From positions 2,361,001-2,425,000 of the forward strand of contig NZ_VISI01000002.1 of the NCBI RefSeq assembly GCF_007827365.1: a stretch of DNA of 64,000 nt, given 5' to 3'. The stretch is from Olleya sp. Hel_I_94. GTDB lineage: Bacteria > Bacteroidota > Bacteroidia > Flavobacteriales > Flavobacteriaceae. The first letter of the stretch is position 1. Every line of letters begins with the position of its first letter. The position numbers and the translations under genes are program-made. Below are positions 27,667-35,816 of this stretch, one piece after another. The notes under the pieces were generated by a model, which was not told where the DNA came from, searched no databases, and saw only the letters and a list, made by a program, of their open reading frames with translations.

Positions 27667-28086
27667 ATGTCGCATAAAATTACAACCAATTGGAAGGGAA
27701 ACATGTTATTCGATTCTGATAACCCAAGTGGTCATCATGTTTTAATGGATACAGATGTAGAAGGTAAAACGCGTGAAGGCCTATCTCCAAAAGCACTAAT
27801 GTTATCGTCCTTAGCAGGTTGTTCTGGATTAGATGTCGTATCTATTTTAGATAAAATGAAAATTGATACTTATGATTTAAAAATGGAAGTTGAAGGATTG
27901 TTAACCGACCAGCATCCTAAATATTATCATACCGTAATTTTAGACTATCACTTTACAGGTAAAGATTTAAACGAAGAAAAAATAAATAGAGCAGTACAAT
28001 TATCTATTGAAAAATATTGTGGTGTTATGGAGATGTTTAGGCGTTTTTCTGAGGTTAAAACCAATGTGCATTTTCATAATAAGTAA
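27667..28086 (+). CDS. OsmC-family protein
   Basis: A 139-residue cytosolic protein. OsmC/Ohr proteins reduce organic hydroperoxides using two cysteines. Here C52 lies in SSLAGCSGLDVVSIL and C118 in IEKYCGVMEMF, both at the usual spacing for the OsmC-like YhfA/C subgroup. The N-terminal strand pair TNWKGNMLFDSDNPSGHH and KALMLSSLAGC support the call. It is divergent from the AhpD-like gene, and the shared palindromic region makes joint control plausible. Whether it is a true peroxidase is not proven. Confidence 0.88.
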   Translation: MSHKITTNWKGNMLFDSDNPSGHHVLMDTDVEGKTREGLSPKALMLSSLAGCSGLDVVSILDKMKIDTYDLKMEVEGLLTDQHPKYYHTVILDYHFTGKDLNEEKINRAVQLSIEKYCGVMEMFRRFSEVKTNVHFHNK

Positions 28087-28132
28087 GCTTATTTACTTAG
28101 AAAAAGTCTAATTTATATTCTAAATCCATTAC

Positions 28133-29824
28133 ATGCGCTGGACCTTAAAACCAAAACCAAATCCTAAAATCGTTAAGTCTTTAGCGGATAGTTTGCAAAT
28201 TGATGTACCTATTGCATCGCTTTTAGTGCAACGTGGTATTGAAAACTTTGAGGACGCTAAATCTTTTTTTAGACCTAGTTTAGACCATTTGCATGATCCG
28301 TATTTAATGAAGGATATGGATAAAGCTGTGGTTAGAATACAGTACGCTATTGCTAATAATGAAAACATATTGGTATATGGCGATTATGATGTAGATGGTA
28401 CGACTTCTGTTGCGTTAATGTCATCGTATTTAAAAACAAAAACACCATTAGTTGCTACTTATATTCCTGATCGATATGGTGAAGGTTACGGTGTCTCTTA
28501 TCAAGGTATTGACTTTGCAGAAGACAACGACTTTAGTCTTATTATAGCACTAGATTGTGGTGTCAAAGCTGTAGATAAAGTCGCATACGCGAAACAAAAA
28601 AGTATAGATTTTATAATTTGTGATCACCACAGACCAGGTGCTACTGTACCAGATGCAGTAGCTGTTTTAGACCCAAAACAAGCAGATTGTAATTATCCTT
28701 ATAAAGAACTGTGTGGTTGTGGTGTTGGATTTAAATTAATTCAGGCTTTAGCCGAAAAAGATGGTCAAACTATCAACGATTTACTTCCGTATTTAGATTT
28801 AGTAGCGACTGCAATTGGCGCAGATATTGTTCCCATTACTGGGGAAAATAGGGTTTTAGCTTACCATGGTTTAAAAGTGGTCAATCAAAAATCGAGAGCA
28901 GGATTTAGAGCGATTATCAATCAGCTCAAAAAAGACACGTTAACTATTACGGATGTTGTGTTTACTATTGCACCACGTATTAATGCTGCAGGACGCATGA
29001 AACATGGGCAATATGCGGTAGACTTATTAACGGAAATCGATTTTGATACAGCGGTTACCTATGCTGAAGAAATTGAAGCATTTAATTCTGACCGAAGAGA
29101 AACTGATAAAACAATTACAGTTGAAGCGTTAGCACAAATCATAGAAAACAAAGAAGAACAAAGACTAACCTCTGTCGTGTATCAAGAGGATTGGCACAAA
29201 GGTGTTATTGGGATTGTAGCTTCAAGATTAATTGAAACGTATTACAGACCAACATTGGTGTTTACTAAAAGTGGAGACAAATTAGCTGCATCTGCTAGAT
29301 CAGTTTCTGGATTTGATGTCTATAATGCTCTAGAGGCTTGTAGTGAACATATCGAACAGTTTGGAGGTCATATGTATGCTGCAGGTTTAACGCTTAAAGA
29401 AGAAAACTACGAAGCTTTTAAACAAGCGTTTGAAGATGAGGTTTCTAAAACCATAGATAAAAATTTACTAACACCAGAAATTAAAATTGATACGACTTTA
29501 GAGTTAAGTGCTATTGATGATAGATTTTGGCGTATTATCAAACAGTTTGCACCTTTTGGACCAGGAAACATGACACCTATTTTTATGTCGGAAGATTTAA
29601 AAGACACTGGTTATGGAAAATGTGTTGGAGAAGACGATAAGCATATTAGATGCACAGTGACGCAATCTGGTAGAGAAAAATTTGTGTGTATTGGTTTTAA
29701 TTTAGGCGATAAATTAAACCTTATAAAAGATAGAAAACGTTTTAAAGCGGTCTATTCTGTAGATGAAAACCATTGGCAAGGCAATGTGTCTTTGCAATTA
29801 AAATTAAGAGATTTAAAAGAATAA
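28133..29824 (+). CDS. recJ: Single-stranded-DNA-specific 5'-3' exonuclease
   Basis: A DHH-family nuclease for recombination and mismatch repair. The 563-residue protein has motif I YGDYDVDGTTSVALM (about 82-96), LIIALDCGVKAVD, motif III ICDHHRPG, and CGCGVGFKLIQALAE. The DHHA1 domain includes INAAGRMKHG and FGGHMYAAGLTL, and an OB-fold is at the C-terminus. Its length matches RecJ. It ends one base before an MFS gene, so the two probably share a message although the functions differ. Confidence 0.96.
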   Translation: MRWTLKPKPNPKIVKSLADSLQIDVPIASLLVQRGIENFEDAKSFFRPSLDHLHDPYLMKDMDKAVVRIQYAIANNENILVYGDYDVDGTTSVALMSSYLKTKTPLVATYIPDRYGEGYGVSYQGIDFAEDNDFSLIIALDCGVKAVDKVAYAKQKSIDFIICDHHRPGATVPDAVAVLDPKQADCNYPYKELCGCGVGFKLIQALAEKDGQTINDLLPYLDLVATAIGADIVPITGENRVLAYHGLKVVNQKSRAGFRAIINQLKKDTLTITDVVFTIAPRINAAGRMKHGQYAVDLLTEIDFDTAVTYAEEIEAFNSDRRETDKTITVEALAQIIENKEEQRLTSVVYQEDWHKGVIGIVASRLIETYYRPTLVFTKSGDKLAASARSVSGFDVYNALEACSEHIEQFGGHMYAAGLTLKEENYEAFKQAFEDEVSKTIDKNLLTPEIKIDTTLELSAIDDRFWRIIKQFAPFGPGNMTPIFMSEDLKDTGYGKCVGEDDKHIRCTVTQSGREKFVCIGFNLGDKLNLIKDRKRFKAVYSVDENHWQGNVSLQLKLRDLKE

Positions 29825-29825
29825 T

Positions 29826-31094
29826 ATGGCTAAAAATGATCCATACGCAGCATTAAGAATAAGAGAGTTTAATATCTTTTTATTAGTAAGATTTGCCTTA
29901 GTCTTTGGTTGGTCTATGCAATTTGTGGTAATAGAATGGCAAGTTTACTCTATGACTAATAATAAATTAAGTCTTGCTATAATTGGTTTATGCGAGTTTT
30001 TACCAGCTTTTTTTCTTGCTCCTTTTGCAGGGCATATTGTAGATAAAAAAGAAAAACGAAATCTATTTGCACTTTGTATTACGCTATTTTCTTTAATTAG
30101 CTTTGGACTGTTTTGGTTGACCTCCAATACCATTGAAGCCACCTGGAAAATGCCAACTATTTTATATAGTATTTATGCATTGGTGTTTTTTGGAGGTGTT
30201 TTAAGAGCCTTTTTTGGTCCAACTATCTTTTCTTTGATAGCCTTACTTGTGCCTAAAAAGATTTATCCTAATGCAGCAACATGGAGTAGTAGTACATGGA
30301 AAGGAGCAAGTGTTTTTGGTGCTTTATCTGCAGGGTTTTTAATAGCTTGGATTGGTGTTCATCATACACTTGGTATTATATTCTTTTTAGTAATGTTGTC
30401 CTTAGTACTGGTGTTTTTAATTAATAAAAAGCCAATTTTAAATAGCGGAAATAAAGAAACAGTAAAAGAAAGCTTACAAGCAGGACTTAGTTTTGTGTTT
30501 AACGACAAGGTGGTTTTAGGTGCATTAACATTAGATATGATTGCTGTTTTGTTTGGAGGAGCTGTCGCTATTTTTACTGTTTTTGCAAAAGATATTTTAG
30601 ATGCTGGGCCAAAAGGTTTAGGTATTTTAAATGCTGCATTATCCTCAGGAAGTATTTTGACAATGTTAGCGACAACTTACATTCCTATAACAAAAAACAC
30701 AGGTAAAAAGTTACTGGTTTCTATCTTTGGTTTTGGGGTTTGTATGATAGTTTTTGGTGCTTCTAAATTAATGTGGCTTAGTGTTTTAATGTTGTTTTTA
30801 GCAGGTGTTTTTGACGGAATCTCAATGGTAGTAAGACAAACTATTCTGCAATTAAAGACGCCAGACCATATGAGAGGTCGTGTAGGTGCAGTTAACTCGA
30901 TGTTTGTTGGGTCGTCTAATGAGTTAGGAGCTGTTGAGAGTGGTATTGCTGCTAAACTTTTAGGAGCGCCATTAGCGGTAATATTTGGTGGGACAGCTAC
31001 ACTTATAATTGTTGCTATAATTGGTGTTAAAAACCAACCACTTCGTGATCTTGATTTAACAAAAGATGTTGAAGACCATGAAAAAGAGGATTAA
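29826..31094 (+). CDS. MFS transporter (EntS/BtsT-like exporter type)
   Basis: A 422-residue inner-membrane protein with 12 predicted helices. The N-terminus YAALRIREFNIFLLVRFALVFGWSMQFVVIEWQVY and loop motif GHIVDKKEKR are typical of the EntS-like MFS exporter group. A second loop motif DHMRGRVGAVNSMF lies in the C-terminal half. The substrate is unknown. It starts one base after recJ and overlaps the convergent LpxH-like gene by four bases. Confidence 0.88.
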   Translation: MAKNDPYAALRIREFNIFLLVRFALVFGWSMQFVVIEWQVYSMTNNKLSLAIIGLCEFLPAFFLAPFAGHIVDKKEKRNLFALCITLFSLISFGLFWLTSNTIEATWKMPTILYSIYALVFFGGVLRAFFGPTIFSLIALLVPKKIYPNAATWSSSTWKGASVFGALSAGFLIAWIGVHHTLGIIFFLVMLSLVLVFLINKKPILNSGNKETVKESLQAGLSFVFNDKVVLGALTLDMIAVLFGGAVAIFTVFAKDILDAGPKGLGILNAALSSGSILTMLATTYIPITKNTGKKLLVSIFGFGVCMIVFGASKLMWLSVLMLFLAGVFDGISMVVRQTILQLKTPDHMRGRVGAVNSMFVGSSNELGAVESGIAAKLLGAPLAVIFGGTATLIIVAIIGVKNQPLRDLDLTKDVEDHEKED

Positions 31095-31846
31095 TACTCT
31101 TTTAACTCCATGTTTTCGCCATCAAAAACTCCATAAGTAAAGTACTGTATCCAATCGCCTAGATTAACGTATTTAGAGTTGTTACTTAAGTCTATGTTTA
31201 ATGGTAAGTGTCTGTGTCCAAAGACAAAGTAATCGCGGTGTTTAGTCTCTAGTTTGCGTTTGCAGTATTGTACTAACCACTCTTTATCGTCTCCTAAAAA
31301 CTTAGCATCATCGTCACCAGAGATCATTTTGTTTTTAACAGACATGTATTGTCCTAAGCGTAAAGCAAAATCTGGGTGTAATAAACGTTGGAATAACCAT
31401 TTAGCAACAGGATTGGTAAACACTTTTTTCATGCGTTTATACCCTTTGTCTTCTGGTCCTAAACCGTCTCCATGTCCTATAAAAAAGGTTTTGTTGTTAA
31501 AGGTAAATTCTTTTGGTTTGTGGTAAACAGGGATGTTTAATTCTTCTTCAAAATAGCCATCCATCCACAAATCATGGTTACCTACAAAGTAATAGATTGG
31601 GATTCCGGAGTCACTAATTTCTGCTAATTTACCTAATGTTCTGGTAAATCCTTTTGGTATCACACGTTTATATTCCATCCAAAAATCAAACATATCTCCT
31701 AATAAGAAAATAGCTGCTGCATCGTCTTTTACCATGTCTAACCATGCGACAAACTTTTTTTCGCGAGGTAAAGAGAGCTCTTTTGTTGGTGCGCCTAAAT
31801 GATTGTCTGAGGCGAAATATATTTTTTTTCCTTTTGGAATTTGCAT
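31091..31846 (-). CDS. lpxH: UDP-2,3-diacylglucosamine diphosphatase-like metallophosphoesterase
   Basis: Hydrolyses UDP-2,3-diacylglucosamine to lipid X in lipid A synthesis. The 251-residue peripheral-membrane enzyme has the five calcineurin-like motifs in order: FASDNHLG (D14, H16), LLGDMFDFW, FVGNHDLWM, IGHGDGLGPEDKGYKRMKK, and FGHRHLP. The LpxH-type insert with basic and hydrophobic residues (FTNPVAKWLFQRLLHPDFAL) forms the lipid cap. I am confident of the family and slightly less of the exact substrate. It lies downstream of a dispersed repeat and convergent with the MFS gene. Confidence 0.85.
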   Translation of the reverse strand: MQIPKGKKIYFASDNHLGAPTKELSLPREKKFVAWLDMVKDDAAAIFLLGDMFDFWMEYKRVIPKGFTRTLGKLAEISDSGIPIYYFVGNHDLWMDGYFEEELNIPVYHKPKEFTFNNKTFFIGHGDGLGPEDKGYKRMKKVFTNPVAKWLFQRLLHPDFALRLGQYMSVKNKMISGDDDAKFLGDDKEWLVQYCKRKLETKHRDYFVFGHRHLPLNIDLSNNSKYVNLGDWIQYFTYGVFDGENMELKEY

Positions 31847-31894
31847 GTGGTAAAGATAACTATTTCTTGATAATGCCTATCGTTAGCAGGTGTG

Positions 31895-31984
31895 TGCGTT
31901 AGCGATTGATACGGTATCCTTTTTTGTGCGCGCTTATGCGCAAAAAAGATATAGTGGAAAGCGCGCCCCTTGTGGTAACGCCCA
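31895..31984 (-). repeat. 90-bp dispersed repeat, copy A
   Basis: Read on the minus strand it is 90 bases with 84 identical to copy B at 57769-57858 (+). The ends are TGGGCGTTACC and CGCTAACGCA, whose GCGTTA/TAACGC form a terminal inverted repeat. The centre holds an imperfect hairpin of T-rich and A-rich arms around GCGC-rich bases. It fills the gap between the QueD-like and LpxH-like genes, seven bases past the queD stop. Confidence 0.9.
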
Positions 31985-31990
31985 AATTAT

Positions 31991-32443
31991 TTATTGGTTA
32001 TCGCTGGCGTACCATTGTGCGTAGCTGGTTGCGGTTTCGGATAGTTTTAAAGAGTGCAGTTTGATGTTGTTTGGTAAACGGTCTTGTATTTTTTGTGCAA
32101 AATCGATGACCATCATTTCGCTGGTTGGTTGATAATCCACCAGTAACACGTTGTGGTCTCTGTCTTGAAGCTCTTTGGCTAGTTGGACATGTGGTGTGTT
32201 TTTGTTAAATACTGTGGCGTGATCAAAAACGTCTACAATTTCTTCTTTTACTATTTTTTTTAGATCTGTAAAGTCTATTACCATTCCAAATTTTACATTG
32301 TTGCTATCAGAAATTGGTGTACCTATTACTGTTACATCTAGTTTGTAACTGTGTCCATGGACGTTTTTACACTTTCCGTCATAACCATAAAGTGCGTGTC
32401 CAGTCTCAAAAGTAAATTGTTTTGTAATACGAATATTGCTCAT
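31991..32443 (-). CDS. queD: 6-carboxy-5,6,7,8-tetrahydropterin synthase-like protein (QueD/PTPS family)
   Basis: Converts 7,8-dihydroneopterin triphosphate to 6-carboxytetrahydropterin for queuosine synthesis, or acts as a PTPS homologue. The 150-residue protein has the zinc histidines H16 (TFETGHALYG), H29 and H31 (CKNVHGHSYK), and the active-site cysteine C25. The family motif GMVIDFTDLKKIVKEEIVDVFDHATVFN follows, then the LKLSETATSYAQW segment with a catalytic glutamate. The length is slightly above E. coli QueD. No other queuosine genes are nearby. It is divergent from a 2OG oxygenase gene. Confidence 0.88.
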   Translation of the reverse strand: MSNIRITKQFTFETGHALYGYDGKCKNVHGHSYKLDVTVIGTPISDSNNVKFGMVIDFTDLKKIVKEEIVDVFDHATVFNKNTPHVQLAKELQDRDHNVLLVDYQPTSEMMVIDFAQKIQDRLPNNIKLHSLKLSETATSYAQWYASDNQ

Positions 32444-32475
32444 TAACCTAAGTTTTATTGCGCAAAGATATTGAA

Positions 32476-32509
32476 TTTGTAAAAGCGAAAGGTTATTAGG
32501 TTACATTTG
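32476..32509 (+). promoter_or_regulatory. Promoter for the 2OG oxygenase gene, deciding its start
   Basis: TTTG at 32476-32479, a 22-base spacer and TACATTTG at 32502-32509. The -7 element overlaps the in-frame ATG at 32507, so that ATG cannot be the translation start. The next ATG at 32537 is about 20 bases past the expected transcript start. Confidence 0.5.
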
Positions 32510-32536
32510 CGCACTTTTTTAAATATAAAACAGGTT

Positions 32537-33178
32537 ATGAATCAGATTTTTGAGGCTTTAGATTTTATTGAAAATCCATTGTACGAGCAAATTATAGAGG
32601 ATATTGCAAAGCAAAAATTTACGATTATTGATAATTTTTTTTCTGAAGAAGAAGTTGTTGCTTTAAGAGGGTCTATACTTGATAAGTATGAGGAGGATGC
32701 TTTTAAAAAGGCTGCTATTGGTAATAAATTTGATGAGGTAATAGTTAAATCTATTAGAGGTGACGTGATTTTATGGATTGAGGAAGCTAGAGCTAATGCA
32801 GCGGAATCTTTGTTTTTTAATAAGATTAATGATTTGGTTGGTTATTTAAATAAAACGTGTTTTTTGGGAATTTTACATAAGGAGTTTCATTATGCGATTT
32901 ATCCAAAGTCAACGTTTTATAAACGTCATTTAGATACGTTTAAAAATGATGATAGACGTAAGCTGTCTTTTGTGTGCTACTTAAATCATGAAGATTGGCA
33001 ACCAGAAAATGGTGGCGAATTGGTATTGTATTTAGACGATAATGGTAATGAAGTAGAGAAAGTAGTATATCCTTTTCCTGGTCGTGTGGTAATATTTGAA
33101 AGTCAAATTTTAGAGCACGAAGTTAAACCAGTAAATACTAAAAGATTAAGCATTACTGGTTGGCTTAAAACGCGTTAA
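32537..33178 (+). CDS. 2-oxoglutarate/Fe(II)-dependent oxygenase (prolyl 4-hydroxylase fold)
   Basis: A 213-residue cytosolic oxygenase. I choose the ATG at 32537 because a promoter element covers the earlier in-frame ATG at 32507. The double-stranded beta-helix motif shows FYKRHLDTFKNDDRRKLSF (HxD iron ligands) and LEHEVKPVNTKRLSITGW, supplying the distal His and the Arg that binds 2-oxoglutarate, with ENGGELVLYLDDNG between them. The family hydroxylates proteins or small molecules. The substrate is unknown. It is divergent from queD and abuts the stop of a small antisense-strand ORF. Confidence 0.88.
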   Translation: MNQIFEALDFIENPLYEQIIEDIAKQKFTIIDNFFSEEEVVALRGSILDKYEEDAFKKAAIGNKFDEVIVKSIRGDVILWIEEARANAAESLFFNKINDLVGYLNKTCFLGILHKEFHYAIYPKSTFYKRHLDTFKNDDRRKLSFVCYLNHEDWQPENGGELVLYLDDNGNEVEKVVYPFPGRVVIFESQILEHEVKPVNTKRLSITGWLKTR

Positions 33179-33262
33179 TTAGCGTCTTCTGTTGCGCATT
33201 TTATTATAGAAATAAGCTATAATTACAAATAATGCTAGTAATGGAAAAATTAAATTGCTCAT
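33179..33262 (-). CDS. Tiny single-span membrane protein (27 aa), second small ORF after MATE gene
   Basis: The ATG at 33262 gives MSNLIFPLLALFVIIAYFYN followed by a basic tail KMRNRRR and stop. One hydrophobic segment covers about residues 3-19, and positive charges at the C-terminus suggest an N-out/C-in orientation. It begins four bases after the stop of the 55-residue ORF, a coupling distance, and ends next to the oxygenase stop. Unknown function. Real translation is unproven, but the hydrophobic pattern, basic tail and spacing favour it. Confidence 0.5.
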   Translation of the reverse strand: MSNLIFPLLALFVIIAYFYNKMRNRRR

Positions 33263-33266
33263 AATT

Positions 33267-33434
33267 TTAAGACTCTTTGTTACGATTTTTATTATATCTG
33301 TACAGCAAATAAGCTAGTACTACTAAGATAAAAAGTGGCAAATACGATCCAATTAAAATACCAATTTGATAATTATTATCTGGAGCATTTTTGATTTTGT
33401 CTTCAATATTGACTTGTAGTAAGCTTAATAACAT
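33267..33434 (-). CDS. Small single-span membrane protein (55 aa) after MATE gene
   Basis: The ATG at 33434 opens a 55-residue frame. A polar N-terminal half (IEDKIKNAPDNNYQ) is followed by one strong hydrophobic helix at about residues 24-45 (IGILIGSYLPLFILVVLAYL) and a basic tail (RYNKNRNKES). It starts 22 bases after the MATE stop and is followed four bases later by the 27-residue ORF, so the three form a likely operon. No family recognised. By analogy with small membrane proteins that modulate transporters it might assist the MATE protein, but this is inference from position. Confidence 0.6.
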   Translation of the reverse strand: MLLSLLQVNIEDKIKNAPDNNYQIGILIGSYLPLFILVVLAYLLYRYNKNRNKES

Positions 33435-33456
33435 ACGATTTTATTATGTTGTAAAG

Positions 33457-34791
33457 TTAGTTGTTTTGTGCAAGAGGCAAAAATTGTTTTCTAAATTTTA
33501 TAATTAACGGAAAACCACGCGCTATAATCCACAAAGTAAAGGCTATAAATATACCATGTAATTTTAAGTTGTAATAATCTGCAATAAAAAGGACTGGTAA
33601 AAAAACAAAAAAAGTGGATAATAATAGTAAGTTACGTAGGTCTTTCATTTTTCCTAAACCTTTAAACATACCATCAAATATAAAGGCTAAAGCACACAAG
33701 GGTTGCATGGCTAGTACCATCCAAAAAACACTATAAAAGGTTTTTAAAACTTCGGGTTCTTTGGTGAAAAGTCTGCCTATTGGATAGTAAAATATAGCTC
33801 CAATTAGTGCTACTAGGCTACCTAAGTAAATCCCATATTTTATTAGTTTTTTACTTAATTCTAATAGCTCTTTATAGTTTTTTTGACCAAATAGTTTGCC
33901 AGACAAAATGTTTCCTGCGCTAGCATAACCATCTATTATAAAGGCTCCTAAAAACCAAAGATTAATTGCAATTGTATAAGCTGCAATATAGTTTTTGCCA
34001 TAGCCTGTGGCATATTTTGTTGCAAAATATAACGTGATATTTAAGGCTAGTGTACGTACAAACAAGTTTAATATCATGATAGCAAAATTGCTGATTTGTT
34101 TGTTTAATGGGAATTTAACCCGAAGCGGAATATTAGTTTTGGTTAATAGTAAATAGCCAGATAGGATTGCCATTATTATTTGTGCTATTACACTAGCATA
34201 CGCAGCACCTTTTATATGCATGGGTTGTATAAATCCATTAATACCATACACTAGCATAAAGTCTAAAATTACATTTAAAAAGGCTCCAATAATTGCAATT
34301 ACCATGGGATAGTAAGTGTTTTGTAATCCTCTAAAGGTGCCAAAAACTGCGATAACAAATAAGGTAAACGGAAAACCAAATACTCTAATTTTATAATACT
34401 CTATACTATAATCCAAAATCAGACCTGAGGCATTATAAAGTTTAAATATCTGCGATGTAAATGGATATGTTGTTGCTATTATAACTAAGCTTAACGAGGT
34501 AATTAATAAAATAGCTTGAGCAGGTAAGTCTTTAACCTGGTCTAATTTATTGGCGCCAACATGTTGTGATATTATAGAAGAAATAGCGCTTCTAGTTTGT
34601 CCTAATATCCAAATTAACATAGATAAAAATGTGGTAACTATACCAATTGCAGCTAAGGACTCAGTTGGGTTAAGCTGTACATTTCCAACAACAGCAGCAT
34701 CTGTTAAAGACAAAATAGGTTCTGATATACCTGCTATAAGTGCAGGAATGGCTAGTTTATTTATATGTCTTAAGCTTATGGAGGTATTCAA
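33457..34791 (-). CDS. MATE family efflux transporter (DinF-like)
   Basis: A 444-residue inner-membrane protein with 12 predicted helices. The first MATE motif is LRHINKLAIPALIAGISEPILSLTDAAVVGN, typical of the DinF branch. MQPLCALAFIFDGMFKGLG is the equivalent in the second half. These proteins export drugs or metabolites with proton or sodium exchange; the substrate is unknown. It is the first gene of a likely operon with two very small membrane ORFs and is divergent from a universal stress protein gene. Confidence 0.92.
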   Translation of the reverse strand: MNTSISLRHINKLAIPALIAGISEPILSLTDAAVVGNVQLNPTESLAAIGIVTTFLSMLIWILGQTRSAISSIISQHVGANKLDQVKDLPAQAILLITSLSLVIIATTYPFTSQIFKLYNASGLILDYSIEYYKIRVFGFPFTLFVIAVFGTFRGLQNTYYPMVIAIIGAFLNVILDFMLVYGINGFIQPMHIKGAAYASVIAQIIMAILSGYLLLTKTNIPLRVKFPLNKQISNFAIMILNLFVRTLALNITLYFATKYATGYGKNYIAAYTIAINLWFLGAFIIDGYASAGNILSGKLFGQKNYKELLELSKKLIKYGIYLGSLVALIGAIFYYPIGRLFTKEPEVLKTFYSVFWMVLAMQPLCALAFIFDGMFKGLGKMKDLRNLLLLSTFFVFLPVLFIADYYNLKLHGIFIAFTLWIIARGFPLIIKFRKQFLPLAQNN

Positions 34792-34859
34792 AATTTGTAT
34801 TCAAAATGATTTTGTAAAGGTCGTAAAAGATTATCGAAGTTTTTGTAAAGAAAAATCTG

Positions 34860-34867
34860 TATTTTTG
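34860..34867 (+). promoter_or_regulatory. Putative -7 element for the universal stress protein gene
   Basis: TATTTTTG matches TAnnTTTG, 19 bases before the ATG. A TTTG lies at 34842-34845, but the 14-base spacer is shorter than usual. Confidence 0.35.
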
Positions 34868-34886
34868 ATTTCTAAACACTCTTTAT

Positions 34887-35684
34887 ATGAAATCTATTTT
34901 AGTTCCTGTTGGGTCATCAAAAAACGCACAAAGTCATTTACAATACGCAGTAGATTTTGCTGAAGCTTTTGGCGCAAAATTATATGTTGTTCAAGTATAT
35001 AATGTTTATACCAAATCAGGAACGATGATTAAGGTGGATCATATTTTAGAAAGAGAAAGTTTAGATTTTTTAAATAAGCACGTTGCTTCGGTAAATAAAA
35101 AAAATGTTGAGGTTATTGTAAAAACCTTTAAAGGAAAATTAGTAGACACGTTAGAGTTAGTTTCTAAATCGTTAGACATTGATTTAATTATTTTAGAGCC
35201 TAGAACAAATTCTATTAAAGATGAAGTTTATTTAGGTAAAACCTCTGGTAAAATCATTAAGCAAACTAATATTCCTGCACTTATTGTTCCTGAAGGTTAT
35301 GTTTATAAACCAATAAATTCAATACTATTTGCATTAAAATCTGCAGTCATTAATAAAGTTGATGCTTTGTATCCTTTATTAAGTTTAAAAAATCATTTTA
35401 ATGCTAAGTTAAATTTACTGCTAGTAAAAACACCTTTTCACTCTCAAAGTGATTTTGTTATAGCAGAGGATTTAAAAGAACATTTATCATCTACAAAAGA
35501 ATCTGAAAACGCTACTACGTTTCAAGGTGTCTTAGAGCATTATAAAGAATTTAATCCTGATATTCTTTGTGTTGTCCGTCGTAAAAGAGGATTTTTTACT
35601 AAAATGTGGGAAAAAAATAGCATCCTTAAAAAGGATTTTTATGTGACAACATTTCCTGTTTTAGTGTTAAGCGGACTAAAATAA
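34887..35684 (+). CDS. Universal stress protein family, two-domain
   Basis: A 265-residue cytosolic protein. The N-terminal UspA domain starts with MKSILVPVGSSKNAQSHLQYAVDFAEAFGAKLYVVQV and ends with GKTSGKIIKQTNIPALIVPEG, a degenerate form of the ATP-binding GxxGS loop. A second, weaker domain (about 145-265) shows the same alternating strand/helix pattern and ends FPVLVLSG. Its function in stress survival is known only at family level. It is divergent from the MATE gene. Confidence 0.85.
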   Translation: MKSILVPVGSSKNAQSHLQYAVDFAEAFGAKLYVVQVYNVYTKSGTMIKVDHILERESLDFLNKHVASVNKKNVEVIVKTFKGKLVDTLELVSKSLDIDLIILEPRTNSIKDEVYLGKTSGKIIKQTNIPALIVPEGYVYKPINSILFALKSAVINKVDALYPLLSLKNHFNAKLNLLLVKTPFHSQSDFVIAEDLKEHLSSTKESENATTFQGVLEHYKEFNPDILCVVRRKRGFFTKMWEKNSILKKDFYVTTFPVLVLSGLK

Positions 35685-35816
35685 TTTACTCGTGTTTTGT
35701 GCTTTTATCGGTAAAATCATTTGATTTAACTAATATAATAGCTGTTTGTCGTAAAGTCACTATTTGGTAAAACTCGACTTTGCCTTAATGCGTAAGTTTA
35801 TAAAACTAACCAAATA

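Noticed and set aside
32507..32536. Upstream ATG of the 2OG oxygenase
   Set aside because: A -7 element (TACATTTG) overlaps it, so transcription starts downstream.
34550..34963. Plus-strand frame running from the MATE gene into the universal stress protein start
   Set aside because: It is antisense to conserved MATE helices and in a different frame from the stress protein.
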